A DNA stretch of 64,000 nt from Sphaerochaeta sp050178175 (GTDB lineage Bacteria > Spirochaetota > Spirochaetia > Sphaerochaetales > Sphaerochaetaceae): contig NZ_JBFXGH010000001.1 in assembly GCF_050178175.1 (NCBI RefSeq), forward strand, positions 6,917 through 70,916, written 5' to 3'. Positions 1 through 9,233 of the stretch are shown in pieces. The position numbers and the translations under genes are program-made. Every line of letters begins with the position of its first letter. The first letter of the stretch is position 1. The notes beneath the pieces were generated by a model. That model did not search any database and was not told the origin of the DNA. It worked only from the letters and a program-made list of their open reading frames with translations.

Positions 1-1851
1 CTTGTTCTCCAACTCAAGATTGCCGGAGTGAGAGAGGGAAAGGTCCAGAAGATGCATGGCAGAACGAATCTGTTCCTCTATCTGCTTCCCCATCTCTCCT
101 TCAACCTGCTTTGCAATGGAGAGAATTGTCTCAAGAGGAGTCTTGAGTCCTTCCCCAACATTGGCAAAGAACTCACTTCTCGACCGCTGTGCCCTCTCTG
201 CATCTTCCCTTGCACGGTTGGCGGCATCGAGGAGGAATGCTCCCTTGATAGCTGAACTCAAAGCGGTTCGTAGCTCTTCCATGACACTTCCGCTGAACAA
301 CGATGTTCTCAGGATGAGATACCCCAGTGGCTGGTTGTCCATGAACAAAGGTTCAACCACATGTACACCCTGCCCAAGATGATCCAGCAGTCCTTGTGGC
401 AATAAGAGGTGTTTGGGAAATGATTGCCTCCTTTCCATGACCAGGGAATCGGCATACCCACCGATAAAGGTATTGGTCGTCTCATCACCATACAAAACCA
501 GATATCCCGCATCAAGACCAAGGGATCCAAGGTGTTTTGCCAAGAGGGATGGTATGGTTGAAAGCGTTCTCACACCCAAGAGGTCACACTTGAGCATATT
601 GAGGATGCTTGCCTGCAAAGCTTGTTGGTAGGCATGTTCATGTGCAACCAGATCCCGCTGACGGAGAAAGAGGTCCCTGATCGGACCTGCACAGAGAGTC
701 TTGAAGGAGAGGGTTGCGAAAAAGGTACAGTACCAATGCAGGGCTTCACTCAGAAGGCTGGGATCCCCTCCCCTGTCAAGGAAACGGTAGGATAGATGTC
801 CGAGCAAGGAGAGCACCTCCTTCTCATGGTGCAAGGAGGCTTCCTTAAGCAGAAGGCCAATCCTCTCTTGCTCCTCCTCATTCGCTTCGAACACCTGGAT
901 CAACCAAGCCTTGAAAAGTTCCTGGCTCCCGATTACGCACCGAGCCTGTTGTTCACTTCCCAGGGAGTAGGTACACCCACAACTCTGCCGAATGATCGGC
1001 TGTGAGGGAAGAAGCAAGTCAAAGCAAGAAGGCTCCTCCTCTGAAAGCATATCGCTGAGCAGGTTCCAGGACATCCTTGCCAACTCATTAACCGGCATCC
1101 TCGCAGTGGTGCAGGGAACCTTCAGGAGGTGACTTTCCCTGCTGTCATTATATCCCACGATACGCAGGTCCTCAGGAATTGAGATTCCGAGGTTCTCCAA
1201 GTATTTTCCTGCATCAAACATCATCAGATCGCTGGCACAAACCAACGTATCGAAATCCTGTCCAGGAACGAGTTTTCTCTCCTCCAATAACTGAACAATT
1301 GCCTTCCTTCCTTCAGACCAGGAGAAAGGATCACTGACCAAGCGGGGATCAAAGAGCAGACTGGTTTGGTCGAGCGTATCGCAATAGGCCCGGTAGCGGT
1401 CTTCGGCAGAATAGTGATTCTCCGGTCCCCGGAGAAAGGCAATCTTCCTTGCACGGTGTTCACGGATACAGTGCAGCATGACACTCTGAACCCCAGAATA
1501 GGCATCAAAAGAGATTCCGGGGCAGCCTTCCTTCTTCATCCCGATGCAGACACAGTCCAGACCGTCAAGGTTATCCAGGAAGGCATGGACCTCTGAGACA
1601 CTGACAGCCCCACCCAAGGCTGAAGCCCAGGTGATCACACCATCAAGGTTATCGGTATTCACCAGAGAATAGATGGCATTACGCAGGTACTCCTGGTTCT
1701 CCTGATACTCAAGTCTTCCTCCAGGGAATACAAACAGGGAAATGCCGGAACGTTGGCAGTGGCTTGCAATCTGCGACCAGAGCCCGTTGGAAGCTCCGGT
1801 ATGGATAGAGGCCAACACCAATCCCACCCGCCTTGTCACGTGTGCACCCAC
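1..1851 (-). CDS. LacI-type sugar-binding/histidine-kinase-like hybrid sensor (partial)
   Basis: This open frame runs without a stop from a GTG at 1851 to the left edge, so the C-terminus is missing. GAGGAGG lies 6 bases before the GTG. The first ~300 residues resemble a LacI/periplasmic-binding-protein ligand domain but lack the N-terminal LacI helix-turn-helix. A helical and GAF-like middle follows, then a segment resembling the HisKA dimerisation helix. The family usually continues with ATPase, receiver and AraC domains, which would lie outside the window. The H-box reads FFANVGEGLKTPL, where kinases have S-H-E before L-[RK]-T-P-L, so the phosphoacceptor histidine is absent. The gene is divergent from the hexuronate operon, so sugar sensing for that operon is a reasonable inference. 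The ligand is unknown. Confidence 0.75.
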   Translation of the reverse strand, partial: MGAHVTRRVGLVLASIHTGASNGLWSQIASHCQRSGISLFVFPGGRLEYQENQEYLRNAIYSLVNTDNLDGVITWASALGGAVSVSEVHAFLDNLDGLDCVCIGMKKEGCPGISFDAYSGVQSVMLHCIREHRARKIAFLRGPENHYSAEDRYRAYCDTLDQTSLLFDPRLVSDPFSWSEGRKAIVQLLEERKLVPGQDFDTLVCASDLMMFDAGKYLENLGISIPEDLRIVGYNDSRESHLLKVPCTTARMPVNELARMSWNLLSDMLSEEEPSCFDLLLPSQPIIRQSCGCTYSLGSEQQARCVIGSQELFKAWLIQVFEANEEEQERIGLLLKEASLHHEKEVLSLLGHLSYRFLDRGGDPSLLSEALHWYCTFFATLSFKTLCAGPIRDLFLRQRDLVAHEHAYQQALQASILNMLKCDLLGVRTLSTIPSLLAKHLGSLGLDAGYLVLYGDETTNTFIGGYADSLVMERRQSFPKHLLLPQGLLDHLGQGVHVVEPLFMDNQPLGYLILRTSLFSGSVMEELRTALSSAIKGAFLLDAANRAREDAERAQRSRSEFFANVGEGLKTPLETILSIAKQVEGEMGKQIEEQIRSAMHLLDLSLSHSGNLELENK

Positions 1852-1898
1852 AGCAACCTCCTCATAAACGTTATCACTATACCACAGGTTTTTTCACC

Positions 1899-1928
1899 TT
1901 GACAGTCCAGCAAGGAGAAGGCTATCAT
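1899..1928 (+). promoter_or_regulatory. Promoter of the hexuronate transport/catabolic operon
   Basis: TTGACA (1899-1904) and TATCAT (1923-1928) are separated by 18 bp. The predicted start of transcription lies at about 1935, only a base or two before the ATG at 1937. A KdgR-like palindrome overlaps the same place. A weaker minus-strand promoter for the sensor gene (TATAGT on the minus strand near 1876-1881) lies back to back with it. Confidence 0.6.
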
Positions 1929-1929
1929 T

Positions 1930-1944
1930 CGGAACAATGTTTCA
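1930..1944. promoter_or_regulatory. KdgR-like operator over the transporter start codon
   Basis: CGGAACAATGTTTCA is an imperfect palindrome. It matches the operator between kdgK and kdgA (13930-13944) at 11 of 13 non-central positions. It also fits the known enterobacterial KdgR box pattern of GAAAC and GTTTC half-sites. It covers the predicted transcription start and the ATG at 1937, so bound repressor would block initiation. The likely ligand protein is the IclR-family regulator encoded at 7392-8180. Confidence 0.6.
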
Positions 1945-2908
1945 TTTTCAAAAAGTCGAGGCAAGGCTCAAGGGCCTGAACTATCATCTGGAGCGGCTCA
2001 TGCCGCTCCTCACTCCCAGCGGTGTTGTCATGGGACTCCTCCTTGGTTCACGTGTCTCCTGGATGACCCCATCGGTACCCTACCTGTTTGGTCTTATTAC
2101 CTTTATTGGTGGCCTCGGTATCAGTTCAAATGCCTTCTTTGGGGTCATCAAGAAACCAAAAGCCATTCTCTTCTTCATCCTTGGAGCAAATATCATCATG
2201 CCCTTGGTGGCTTGGGCGCTGGCAAACCTGCTGTTCCCCGGACATCCTGCAATTATCACAGGATTCATTCTCCTGATGGCCATCCCCACTGCAATCACCG
2301 GATATATCTGGGCAAACATTTATAGGGGAAATGGGGCACTCTCCCTGACCTTGATCATTGTCTCCACCCTCCTTGCCCCTTTTCTTACCCCCTACACAGT
2401 CGCACTCCTTGCCCAGACCAACGTACAGATCGACACCAAGGGAATGATGGTTTCCCTGCTTATCATGGTTGTCATCCCCTCCATCGTCGGCATTCTCATC
2501 AACAATGCCACAGGCGGGAAGGTCAACGACCACGTGGGGCCAAACCTGAAGCCATTCTCCAAGATCGGTCTCTTCTTCATCATTGTCATCAACACCAGCA
2601 ACGTAGCTGAACGTCTTATCGCTGAGGCTTCCTGGATCTACCTACCTATCGCTCTTGCCTGTGCATTGCTTGCAATCATCGGATATCCGCTTGCTCACTA
2701 TTTAGGAAAAATTGCCGGTATTGCCTTGGAAGATCGAAAGAGTGTCACCTTCGCCGTCTCCATGAGGAATATCAGCTCAGCCTTGGTTCTTGCCATTGCT
2801 TACTTCCCCCCTGAGACTGCACTACCTGTCATTTTTGGAATCGTCTTCCAACAAACCATCTGTGCCTTCATGGCACATACCCTTTATGGAAGAAAGAAAA
2901 TAACGTAA
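1937..2908 (+). CDS. BASS-family (bile acid:sodium symporter-like) transporter, probable hexuronate-related uptake
   Basis: The product is a 323-residue polytopic membrane protein with about nine or ten hydrophobic segments. It resembles the bile acid:sodium symporter superfamily of secondary transporters. It is the first gene of an operon with uxaB, uxaA and uxaC and carries a KdgR-like operator, so uptake of a uronate or its breakdown product is inferred. The substrate cannot be read from the sequence. Two starts are possible. ATG 1937 would sit at the very 5' end of the mRNA. ATG 2000 has GGAG 6 bases upstream, lies outside the operator and removes 21 polar residues before the first membrane segment. 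Confidence 0.75.
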   Translation: MFHFQKVEARLKGLNYHLERLMPLLTPSGVVMGLLLGSRVSWMTPSVPYLFGLITFIGGLGISSNAFFGVIKKPKAILFFILGANIIMPLVAWALANLLFPGHPAIITGFILLMAIPTAITGYIWANIYRGNGALSLTLIIVSTLLAPFLTPYTVALLAQTNVQIDTKGMMVSLLIMVVIPSIVGILINNATGGKVNDHVGPNLKPFSKIGLFFIIVINTSNVAERLIAEASWIYLPIALACALLAIIGYPLAHYLGKIAGIALEDRKSVTFAVSMRNISSALVLAIAYFPPETALPVIFGIVFQQTICAFMAHTLYGRKKIT

Positions 2909-2939
2909 CATACTGAATAGATGACAAGGAGATACATTT

Positions 2940-4424
2940 ATGCAATCGATTACTGAAACTCATAAGACAGTTGCTCGAAAAGAGAAAATCCTCCAGTTCG
3001 GTGAAGGGAATTTTCTCCGTGCTTTTGTTGACTGGATGATCGATATCCTCAATGAAAAGACTGACTTTGACGGCAATGTGGTCATCGTCCAACCACTCGA
3101 GAGAGGGTTGAGCGATATGATCAATGACCAGAAAGGTCTCTACACCACTGTCCTTAGGGGTGTTCAGGGAGGAAAGAACGTTGAGGAGTTCCGTATCATT
3201 AACAGTGTCAGCCGATGTCTGAATCCATATAAGAAAGATGACTATGAAGCATACATGAAGCTTGCAGAAAGCGAAGACCTAAGGTTCATTGTCTCCAACA
3301 CCACTGAGGCAGGCATTGCCTACAGCGAAGGAAACAGCCTTCAGGACACTCCCCAAGCTGCCTTCCCCGCAAAAGTCTGTGCGTTTCTCTACAAGCGTTA
3401 CAAAGCTTTTGATGGCGCACAAGACAAGGGGATTATTGTCATCCCAGTTGAGCTTATCGACAAGAACGGTGACAACCTGAAGCGAATCGTGTTGCAATAT
3501 GCAAAGGAGTGGAATCTGGAAGCAGGGTTTACCACCTGGCTTGATGAAGCATGTGATTTCTGCAACTCACTTGTTGACCGCATTGTTCCTGGATATCCCC
3601 GCGCTGAGGCAGCACAGCTGTGTGAAAAAATTGGGTATCAGGACAATCTCCTTGATGCCGCGGAGATTTTCCATCTCTGGGTCATTGAATGTCACAAGGA
3701 GTTCCATGAAGATGAGCTTCCCTTCAACAAGGCTGGTTTGAACGTCATCTGGACCGACGACATGAGTTTTTATCGAACCCGGAAGGTCCGGATTCTCAAT
3801 GGTGCACATACCATGAGTGTACTTGCCGCATATCAGGCAGGGCATAACACCGTCCAGGATTGTATCGCAGACAAAAACCTGTTGTACCCATTCATGCATG
3901 GAGGAATCTTTGAAGAGATCATCCCTTCCATGGATGGCTCGAAGGAGGAGTTGGAAGCGTATGCAAACGATGTACTGGAACGGTTTGAAAACCCGTACAA
4001 CCCACATCAGTTGCTCTCCATTTCACTCAACTCTGTCTCAAAGTTCAAGACCCGCAACCTTCCCAGCCTGCTTGGATACATTACAAAGCAAGGTTCCCTT
4101 CCTAAGCGACTGGTCTTCGCTCTTTCAGCCTTGATCAGCTTCTATGAGGGGACCGAATATGAAGGCAGTGCACTGAAGGGGAAAAGAGGAAACGAGACCT
4201 ATCTCATCCAAGACAACCAGGACATTCTGGAGACCTTTGCAGCCCTCTATAAAGAGCGTGATGAAGGATTGGCAAGAGCGAAACGTATCAGCACCGCTGT
4301 GCTTTCCAATTCCGCTTGGTGGTCCCAGGATCTCACCCAGATCGAAGGCTTACAGTATGCAGTCGAGAAAAACCTGGAGGCCATCTGGTCTGTCGGTATG
4401 CAAAAAGCCATGCAGGCACTGTAG
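2940..4424 (+). CDS. uxaB: Tagaturonate reductase (altronate oxidoreductase)
   Basis: The enzyme reduces D-tagaturonate to D-altronate with NADH in the cytoplasm, the second step of galacturonate breakdown. The 494-residue length fits UxaB (about 480) of the mannitol dehydrogenase family. The N-terminal QFGEGNFLRAF segment is the family nucleotide-binding start. The catalytic K-x4-N-x2-H pattern of polyol-type long-chain dehydrogenases is intact at K282, N287 and H290. AAGGAG precedes the ATG. The gene follows the transporter by 31 bp and precedes uxaA by 8 bp, so it is within the operon. Confidence 0.93.
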   Translation: MQSITETHKTVARKEKILQFGEGNFLRAFVDWMIDILNEKTDFDGNVVIVQPLERGLSDMINDQKGLYTTVLRGVQGGKNVEEFRIINSVSRCLNPYKKDDYEAYMKLAESEDLRFIVSNTTEAGIAYSEGNSLQDTPQAAFPAKVCAFLYKRYKAFDGAQDKGIIVIPVELIDKNGDNLKRIVLQYAKEWNLEAGFTTWLDEACDFCNSLVDRIVPGYPRAEAAQLCEKIGYQDNLLDAAEIFHLWVIECHKEFHEDELPFNKAGLNVIWTDDMSFYRTRKVRILNGAHTMSVLAAYQAGHNTVQDCIADKNLLYPFMHGGIFEEIIPSMDGSKEELEAYANDVLERFENPYNPHQLLSISLNSVSKFKTRNLPSLLGYITKQGSLPKRLVFALSALISFYEGTEYEGSALKGKRGNETYLIQDNQDILETFAALYKERDEGLARAKRISTAVLSNSAWWSQDLTQIEGLQYAVEKNLEAIWSVGMQKAMQAL

Positions 4425-4432
4425 GAGTACGT

Positions 4433-5959
4433 ATGGAGCAGCACAAATTCGTTATCATCCACCCAGATGATGTGGTGGCAGTTGCAATAGCCCCCCTAGG
4501 CAAGGGGGAGGTGGTCCGTGTGCGAGGGAATGATATCACGTTGGTGATGGATATTCCCTCCGGCCATAAGTTTGCCATCAAGGATATTGCAGAGGGAGAG
4601 CCAGTCATCAAGTACGGGGCTCCCATCGGGCAGGCAAAACAGTATATAGCCAAGGGTGAGCATGTACATGCAAGCAATATCAAGACACTCCTCTCAGAGA
4701 AAGCTGCCTATCACTACAACAAAGAACTTGCGTTGCAATTTCAGGAAAAAGCGGAGAAACGTAAAGTCTTCTGGGCTGACAAGACCCCGACAATACAAGC
4801 CTATCGACGGGCAAATGGAAAGATCGGCATCAGGAATGAGCTTTGGATCGTACCCACGGTCGGTTGTGTAAACAAGGTAGCAGAGACACTGGTCTCTTGG
4901 GCAAACCAGACCTTTCCTGTCAGTGAAAGGTATGATGGAATCCATGTCTGGAACCACCCATACGGGTGCAGCCAGCTTGGCGATGACCATGAGGCAACCA
5001 GGACCATTCTCGCCGACTTGGTTCACCATCCCAATGCTGGAGGGGTATTGGTGCTTGCACTCGGTTGCGAGAACAACACCCCCGAGTCCTTCAAGGAGCT
5101 GGTGGGGGATGTCGATCCAAACAGGGTAAAATTCCTTACCTCACAGGAGGTAGATGATGAAATTGAGGAGAGCAAGAAGCTCATATCAGCAATCCATGAG
5201 GCCATGCAACACGACAGAAGGGAGCCAGTAGGCATGGACAACCTCATCGTTGGCTTTAAATGTGGTGGCTCTGATGGCCTCAGCGGCATCACAGCCAATC
5301 CTTTGGTTGGTCGATTCTGCGATGCATTGACTGCCATGGGAGGGACAGGAATTCTTACCGAGGTCCCCGAGATGTTTGGAGCTGAACAGCTGTTGATGAA
5401 CCGCAGCCAAGATGAAGACGTCTACAAGCAGACTGTACGCTTGATCGATGACTTCAAACAGTACTTCGTCAAGCATGAGCAGGTAGTGTATGAGAATCCC
5501 TCCCCAGGGAATAAGGCTGGAGGAATCTCCACCTTGGAAGACAAGAGCCTTGGATGCATCCAAAAAGGTGGAGAGGCTATCATCACCGATGTCCTTGCCT
5601 ATGGACAGCAGGTAACGAGAAGGGGACTGAACCTCCTCTCAGGTCCAGGCAATGACATTGTCTCCACCACAGCTCTCACCGCCGCCGGCGCCCATATCAT
5701 TCTCTTTACCACAGGAAGGGGAACCCCACTGGGAGCTCCTGTTCCCACCGTAAAGATTTCCAGCAATAGTGCATTGGCAGCAAAGAAGACTGGCTGGATT
5801 GATTTTGACGCAGGAAGGCTCTTAGCTGAAGACAATGAAGAGGTACTCTCCGATTTCCTATCCCTCATCCAGGCAGTTGCCAGTGGTGAACAGAGGACAA
5901 GGAACGAAGAGAATGGGTATGCAGAGATATCGCTGTTCAAGGATGGGGTCATCCTCTAG
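4433..5959 (+). CDS. uxaA: Altronate dehydratase
   Basis: The enzyme dehydrates D-altronate to 2-keto-3-deoxy-D-gluconate. The ATG at 4433 is preceded by GGAG, gives 508 residues and fits the ~495-residue family. An N-terminal SAF-like domain (about 1-90) is followed by the main UxaA domain. That domain contains conserved cysteine-rich stretches such as GCVNK, NHPYGCSQ and GFKCGGSDG, typical of the iron-dependent UxaA/GarD family. It lies 8 bp after uxaB and 24 bp before uxaC, so it is cotranscribed. A longer open frame from 4316 overlaps uxaB and has no good ribosome site there. Confidence 0.93.
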   Translation: MEQHKFVIIHPDDVVAVAIAPLGKGEVVRVRGNDITLVMDIPSGHKFAIKDIAEGEPVIKYGAPIGQAKQYIAKGEHVHASNIKTLLSEKAAYHYNKELALQFQEKAEKRKVFWADKTPTIQAYRRANGKIGIRNELWIVPTVGCVNKVAETLVSWANQTFPVSERYDGIHVWNHPYGCSQLGDDHEATRTILADLVHHPNAGGVLVLALGCENNTPESFKELVGDVDPNRVKFLTSQEVDDEIEESKKLISAIHEAMQHDRREPVGMDNLIVGFKCGGSDGLSGITANPLVGRFCDALTAMGGTGILTEVPEMFGAEQLLMNRSQDEDVYKQTVRLIDDFKQYFVKHEQVVYENPSPGNKAGGISTLEDKSLGCIQKGGEAIITDVLAYGQQVTRRGLNLLSGPGNDIVSTTALTAAGAHIILFTTGRGTPLGAPVPTVKISSNSALAAKKTGWIDFDAGRLLAEDNEEVLSDFLSLIQAVASGEQRTRNEENGYAEISLFKDGVIL

Positions 5960-5983
5960 AATGCGAAATAAAGGAGAACGATT

Positions 5984-7387
5984 ATGAAACAATTCATGGA
6001 CGAACACTTTCTATTACAAACAAAAACAGCCCAGAAGCTGTATCATGAGTATGCAAAAGACCAGAAGATCTATGATTATCACTGCCACCTCAACCCGAAG
6101 GAAATAGCTGAGAACAAGAAGTTCTCGACCATTACCGATGCTTGGCTTGGAGGAGACCACTACAAGTGGCGTGCCATGCGTGCCAATGGGGTCCCAGAGG
6201 AACTGATTACCGGGAAGGACGCAGACCCGTATGAAAAGTTCCTGGCATGGGCAGGTACCATGGAAAATGCCTTGGGAAATCCTCTCTACCATTGGACCCA
6301 TCTTGAATTACAGCGGTATTTCGGCATCCATGAGGTGCTCAACACAAAGAACGCAAAGGAAATCTATGAAGAGGCAAACCGACAGTTCAAGGAAAACGAG
6401 AACCTCTCAGTGACAGGTATCATGAAACAGTTCAAGGTCTACGCGGTAGGAACCACCGATGACCCTGCTGATGATTTGGCATACCATAAGCAAATTGCCT
6501 CACAAAAGGAAGTCCCAGCCACAGTAATACCCTCCTTCCGTCCCGACAAGGCATTGAACATTGAGAAAGAGACATTCTGCGCCTATATGGAATCCTTGGA
6601 AACTGTTTCCGGGAAATCCATCACCTTGGTCAGCGATGTTGTTGCGATCCTGATCGATCGGCTGGATTTCTTTGTGAGTATGGGTTGCAAGGCCAGCGAC
6701 CATGCACTGGTGACCGCTCCAGCTGTTTTCAAGAGCGAGCGGGAAGTGAATGAAATCTTCGCGAAAAAGATGAATGGCAAGTGCCTGAACCATGAAGAGG
6801 TGGAAGCCTACAAGACGTTTGTCCTTACGCATCTTGCAAAGGCGTATGCAAAGCGCAACATTGCCATGCAGTTGCATTTTGCAGCCATCAGGGACAACAA
6901 TGGCTTGATGTACAAGAAACTCGGACCTGATACCGGCTTTGATGCCTCCCACGACAAGGATCTTGCTGAAGGACTATCCGCTTTCCTGAACAATCTCTCT
7001 ACCACCGGCGAGGTACCCAAGACGATTCTCTATACACTCAACCCAAAGGATTACTACACCTTGGCTACCTTGATGGGTTGCTACCAGGATGGGATCCCTG
7101 GAAAAATGCAGCTTGGTTCTGCCTGGTGGTTTGCTGACCACAAGGATGGCATGGAAGAGCAGATGAAGATTCTTGGCAACGTTGGCCTGCTCCCCCGTTT
7201 CATCGGGATGCTTACCGACAGCCGGTCCTTCCTCTCCTACTCCAGGCATGAGTATTTCAGACGTATCCTCTGTAATATCCTGGGTACCTGGGCAGAAGAG
7301 GGAGAAGTTCCATACGACATGGAGATGCTGGGAAAGGTGGTTGAGAACATCTCCTTTGGTAATGCAAAAGCTTATTTCGAGAGTTGA
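5984..7387 (+). CDS. uxaC: Uronate (glucuronate/galacturonate) isomerase
   Basis: The enzyme isomerises D-galacturonate to D-tagaturonate and D-glucuronate to D-fructuronate, opening the hexuronate pathway. The 467-residue length matches UxaC (about 470). The amidohydrolase-type metal motif YHCHLNPKEI is present near residues 31-40. AAAGGAGA precedes the ATG. It follows uxaA by 24 bp and the regulator gene starts 4 bp after its stop. No fructuronate reductase or mannonate dehydratase is seen in this window, so the galacturonate branch is the one shown complete. Confidence 0.94.
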   Translation: MKQFMDEHFLLQTKTAQKLYHEYAKDQKIYDYHCHLNPKEIAENKKFSTITDAWLGGDHYKWRAMRANGVPEELITGKDADPYEKFLAWAGTMENALGNPLYHWTHLELQRYFGIHEVLNTKNAKEIYEEANRQFKENENLSVTGIMKQFKVYAVGTTDDPADDLAYHKQIASQKEVPATVIPSFRPDKALNIEKETFCAYMESLETVSGKSITLVSDVVAILIDRLDFFVSMGCKASDHALVTAPAVFKSEREVNEIFAKKMNGKCLNHEEVEAYKTFVLTHLAKAYAKRNIAMQLHFAAIRDNNGLMYKKLGPDTGFDASHDKDLAEGLSAFLNNLSTTGEVPKTILYTLNPKDYYTLATLMGCYQDGIPGKMQLGSAWWFADHKDGMEEQMKILGNVGLLPRFIGMLTDSRSFLSYSRHEYFRRILCNILGTWAEEGEVPYDMEMLGKVVENISFGNAKAYFES

Positions 7388-7391
7388 TACC

Positions 7392-8180
7392 ATGGGAAAG
7401 ATAACCAAGCCGGCAGGAGAGAAACAACAAACCAGCGGTGTTATTAGAACCATTGTCATCCTGGAGACATTGTCCAAGCATCAAAGCATCAATCTGGAAC
7501 AACTCTCCAAGGAGACAGGTTTGCCAAAAGCAACCCTGCTCAGGTTTCTTTCCACCTTGGTCAACCTTGGATATGTCTATCGGGATAACACAGATCTCTA
7601 CAGCCTAACGCTGAAGATGTTCTCTGTGGGATCCCATGGGCTTGAGCATATCGATCTGATTCATGTGGCCAATCCTGTCGCCCAAAGGCTCTGTGATGAA
7701 CTGGGCGAGACGGTGCATATGGGAGTGCTGGAGGAGGACAAGGCTGTCTATGTCCTGAAGAAGGAGTCCTCCTTCACCATCAGAATGCACTCACGGGTTG
7801 GAAAGGCAATCCCCCTGTACTGTACAGCCATCGGGAAGGTCCTGCTCAGTGACATGACGCAAGATTCGTTGGATGCGTATCTCGAATCGGTCAAAATGAA
7901 ACCATTCACCCCAAATACCATTACCGATATTGGGGTATTGAAACAGGAGTTGCAGCAAATCCGCAATCGAGGCTGGGCAAGCGACAATGAAGAGCATGAA
8001 ATGGGCACGCTCTGCATCGGCTCCCCAATCAAGGACTACACAGGAAAGGTCGTTGCTGCGATGAGTGTCTCCTGGCCTCTTTTCCGTTTCAATCCGGAAG
8101 AGCAGGAACACATCACCAAGTCCATACTGGCTGCATGTACAAACCTCTCTCACCTTCTTGGCTGGGAAGAAGCCAAGTAA
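7392..8180 (+). CDS. IclR-family transcriptional regulator, probable KdgR
   Basis: The 262-residue protein has a winged helix-turn-helix at about residues 20-75, including QLSKETGLPKATLLRFL. An IclR effector domain follows at about 90-260, with the typical CTAIGK segment. IclR-type KdgR proteins sense 2-keto-3-deoxygluconate and release operators with GAAAC and GTTTC half-sites. Two such sites occur in this window, at 1930 and 13930, upstream of the operon holding this gene and between kdgK and kdgA. Autoregulation is therefore likely. The start at ATG 7392 lies 4 bp after the uxaC stop. The open frame extends upstream inside uxaC but without support. Confidence 0.85.
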   Translation: MGKITKPAGEKQQTSGVIRTIVILETLSKHQSINLEQLSKETGLPKATLLRFLSTLVNLGYVYRDNTDLYSLTLKMFSVGSHGLEHIDLIHVANPVAQRLCDELGETVHMGVLEEDKAVYVLKKESSFTIRMHSRVGKAIPLYCTAIGKVLLSDMTQDSLDAYLESVKMKPFTPNTITDIGVLKQELQQIRNRGWASDNEEHEMGTLCIGSPIKDYTGKVVAAMSVSWPLFRFNPEEQEHITKSILAACTNLSHLLGWEEAK

Positions 8181-8250
8181 AGCGGTAAGAATTCCCCGGG
8201 GATGTTTTTTCTCCACCTATGAGCTATCATGATGAGAAAGGAGTCTGTTC

Positions 8251-9225
8251 ATGCAACAAGTTAGATGGGGTATTATTGGATGCGGCAATGTAACTGAAGT
8301 GAAAAGCGGCCCTGGATTCCAGAAAGCAGAGGGGGCTTCACTTGTAGCTGTCATGAGGCGAAATGCGGAGAAGGCAGCCGATTATGCCAGACGCCATGGA
8401 GTGGACACCTGGTATGATGATGCACTCAAGCTCATTGAGGATCCACAGGTGGATGCAATCTACATTGCTACCCATCCAGACTCCCACCACTACTATACGC
8501 TCCTCTCAGCATCAAAGGGAAAACCAGTCTACTGTGAAAAACCCCTGGGAGTTTCCTATGCACAAAGCAAGGAGATGGTGGAGTATTGCAAGCAACACTC
8601 CATTCCCTTTTTCAGTGCTTACTATCGCAGGGCACTCCCAAAATACCTTATGATCAAAGAGATGATCGACAGTGGAAAACTTGGAGAGATCAGGGCGGTC
8701 CATGTGGAGTTGCTGCAATCCATCAAACCAGAAGATACCGTGGGCAAGGGGAGATGGAGAGTACAACCAGAGAAAAGCGGGGGCGGTTTGTTGCTCGATG
8801 TTGGCTCACACTCCCTTGATCTGATCGACTTCTATTTTGGTCCCATTGTCGAGGCAACAGGAGAAGGCCGAAACCAAAGCCAAATGTATGGAGCTGATGA
8901 TATTGTCCATGGCAGTTTCAGGACAGGGAGTGGTGTCTGTGGTACGGGACTTTGGTGTTTCAACACCTGCAAGGACGAGGATACCACCACCATCTTCGGG
9001 AGCAAGGGCATCCTCTCCTACTCTGTACTGGATATCGGGAAACCGATAATCCTTGAGACAGGGAATGGGAGGGAGGTTATTGCCGTTCCTGAACCTCCAG
9101 AACATGTAGCACAACCCCTCATCCAAACGGTTACCGATGAATTGTTGGGCAAAGGTCACTGCCCCAGTACAGGAGAGAGTGGCATGCGTACTGACTGGGT
9201 AATGGAACGATTGCAAGGAAAATAG
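8251..9225 (+). CDS. Gfo/Idh/MocA-family oxidoreductase
   Basis: The 324-residue protein has an N-terminal Rossmann fold, with GIIGCGNVTEVKSGP at residues 8-22, and the family EKP motif near residue 97. A C-terminal GFO_IDH_MocA alpha/beta domain follows. The family oxidises sugars, inositols or sugar acids with NAD(P). AAAGGAG precedes the ATG. It lies 70 bp after the IclR gene and 8 bp before the cupin gene, so it probably belongs to the hexuronate operon. The substrate is unknown. A short symmetrical TTCCCCGGGGA followed by Ts at about 8190-8206 lies in the gap but does not form a normal terminator. Confidence 0.82.
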   Translation: MQQVRWGIIGCGNVTEVKSGPGFQKAEGASLVAVMRRNAEKAADYARRHGVDTWYDDALKLIEDPQVDAIYIATHPDSHHYYTLLSASKGKPVYCEKPLGVSYAQSKEMVEYCKQHSIPFFSAYYRRALPKYLMIKEMIDSGKLGEIRAVHVELLQSIKPEDTVGKGRWRVQPEKSGGGLLLDVGSHSLDLIDFYFGPIVEATGEGRNQSQMYGADDIVHGSFRTGSGVCGTGLWCFNTCKDEDTTTIFGSKGILSYSVLDIGKPIILETGNGREVIAVPEPPEHVAQPLIQTVTDELLGKGHCPSTGESGMRTDWVMERLQGK

Positions 9226-9233
9226 GAGAGCAT

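Noticed and set aside
5984..6000. TGAAACAATTCA at the uxaC start as a third KdgR operator
   Set aside because: Only the left half-site matches; the GTTTCA half is absent and the site is inside the operon.
8188..8206. TTCCCCGGGGA followed by a T-run as terminator after the IclR gene
   Set aside because: The palindrome has no loop, so it cannot form a normal terminator hairpin. The operon probably continues into the oxidoreductase gene.
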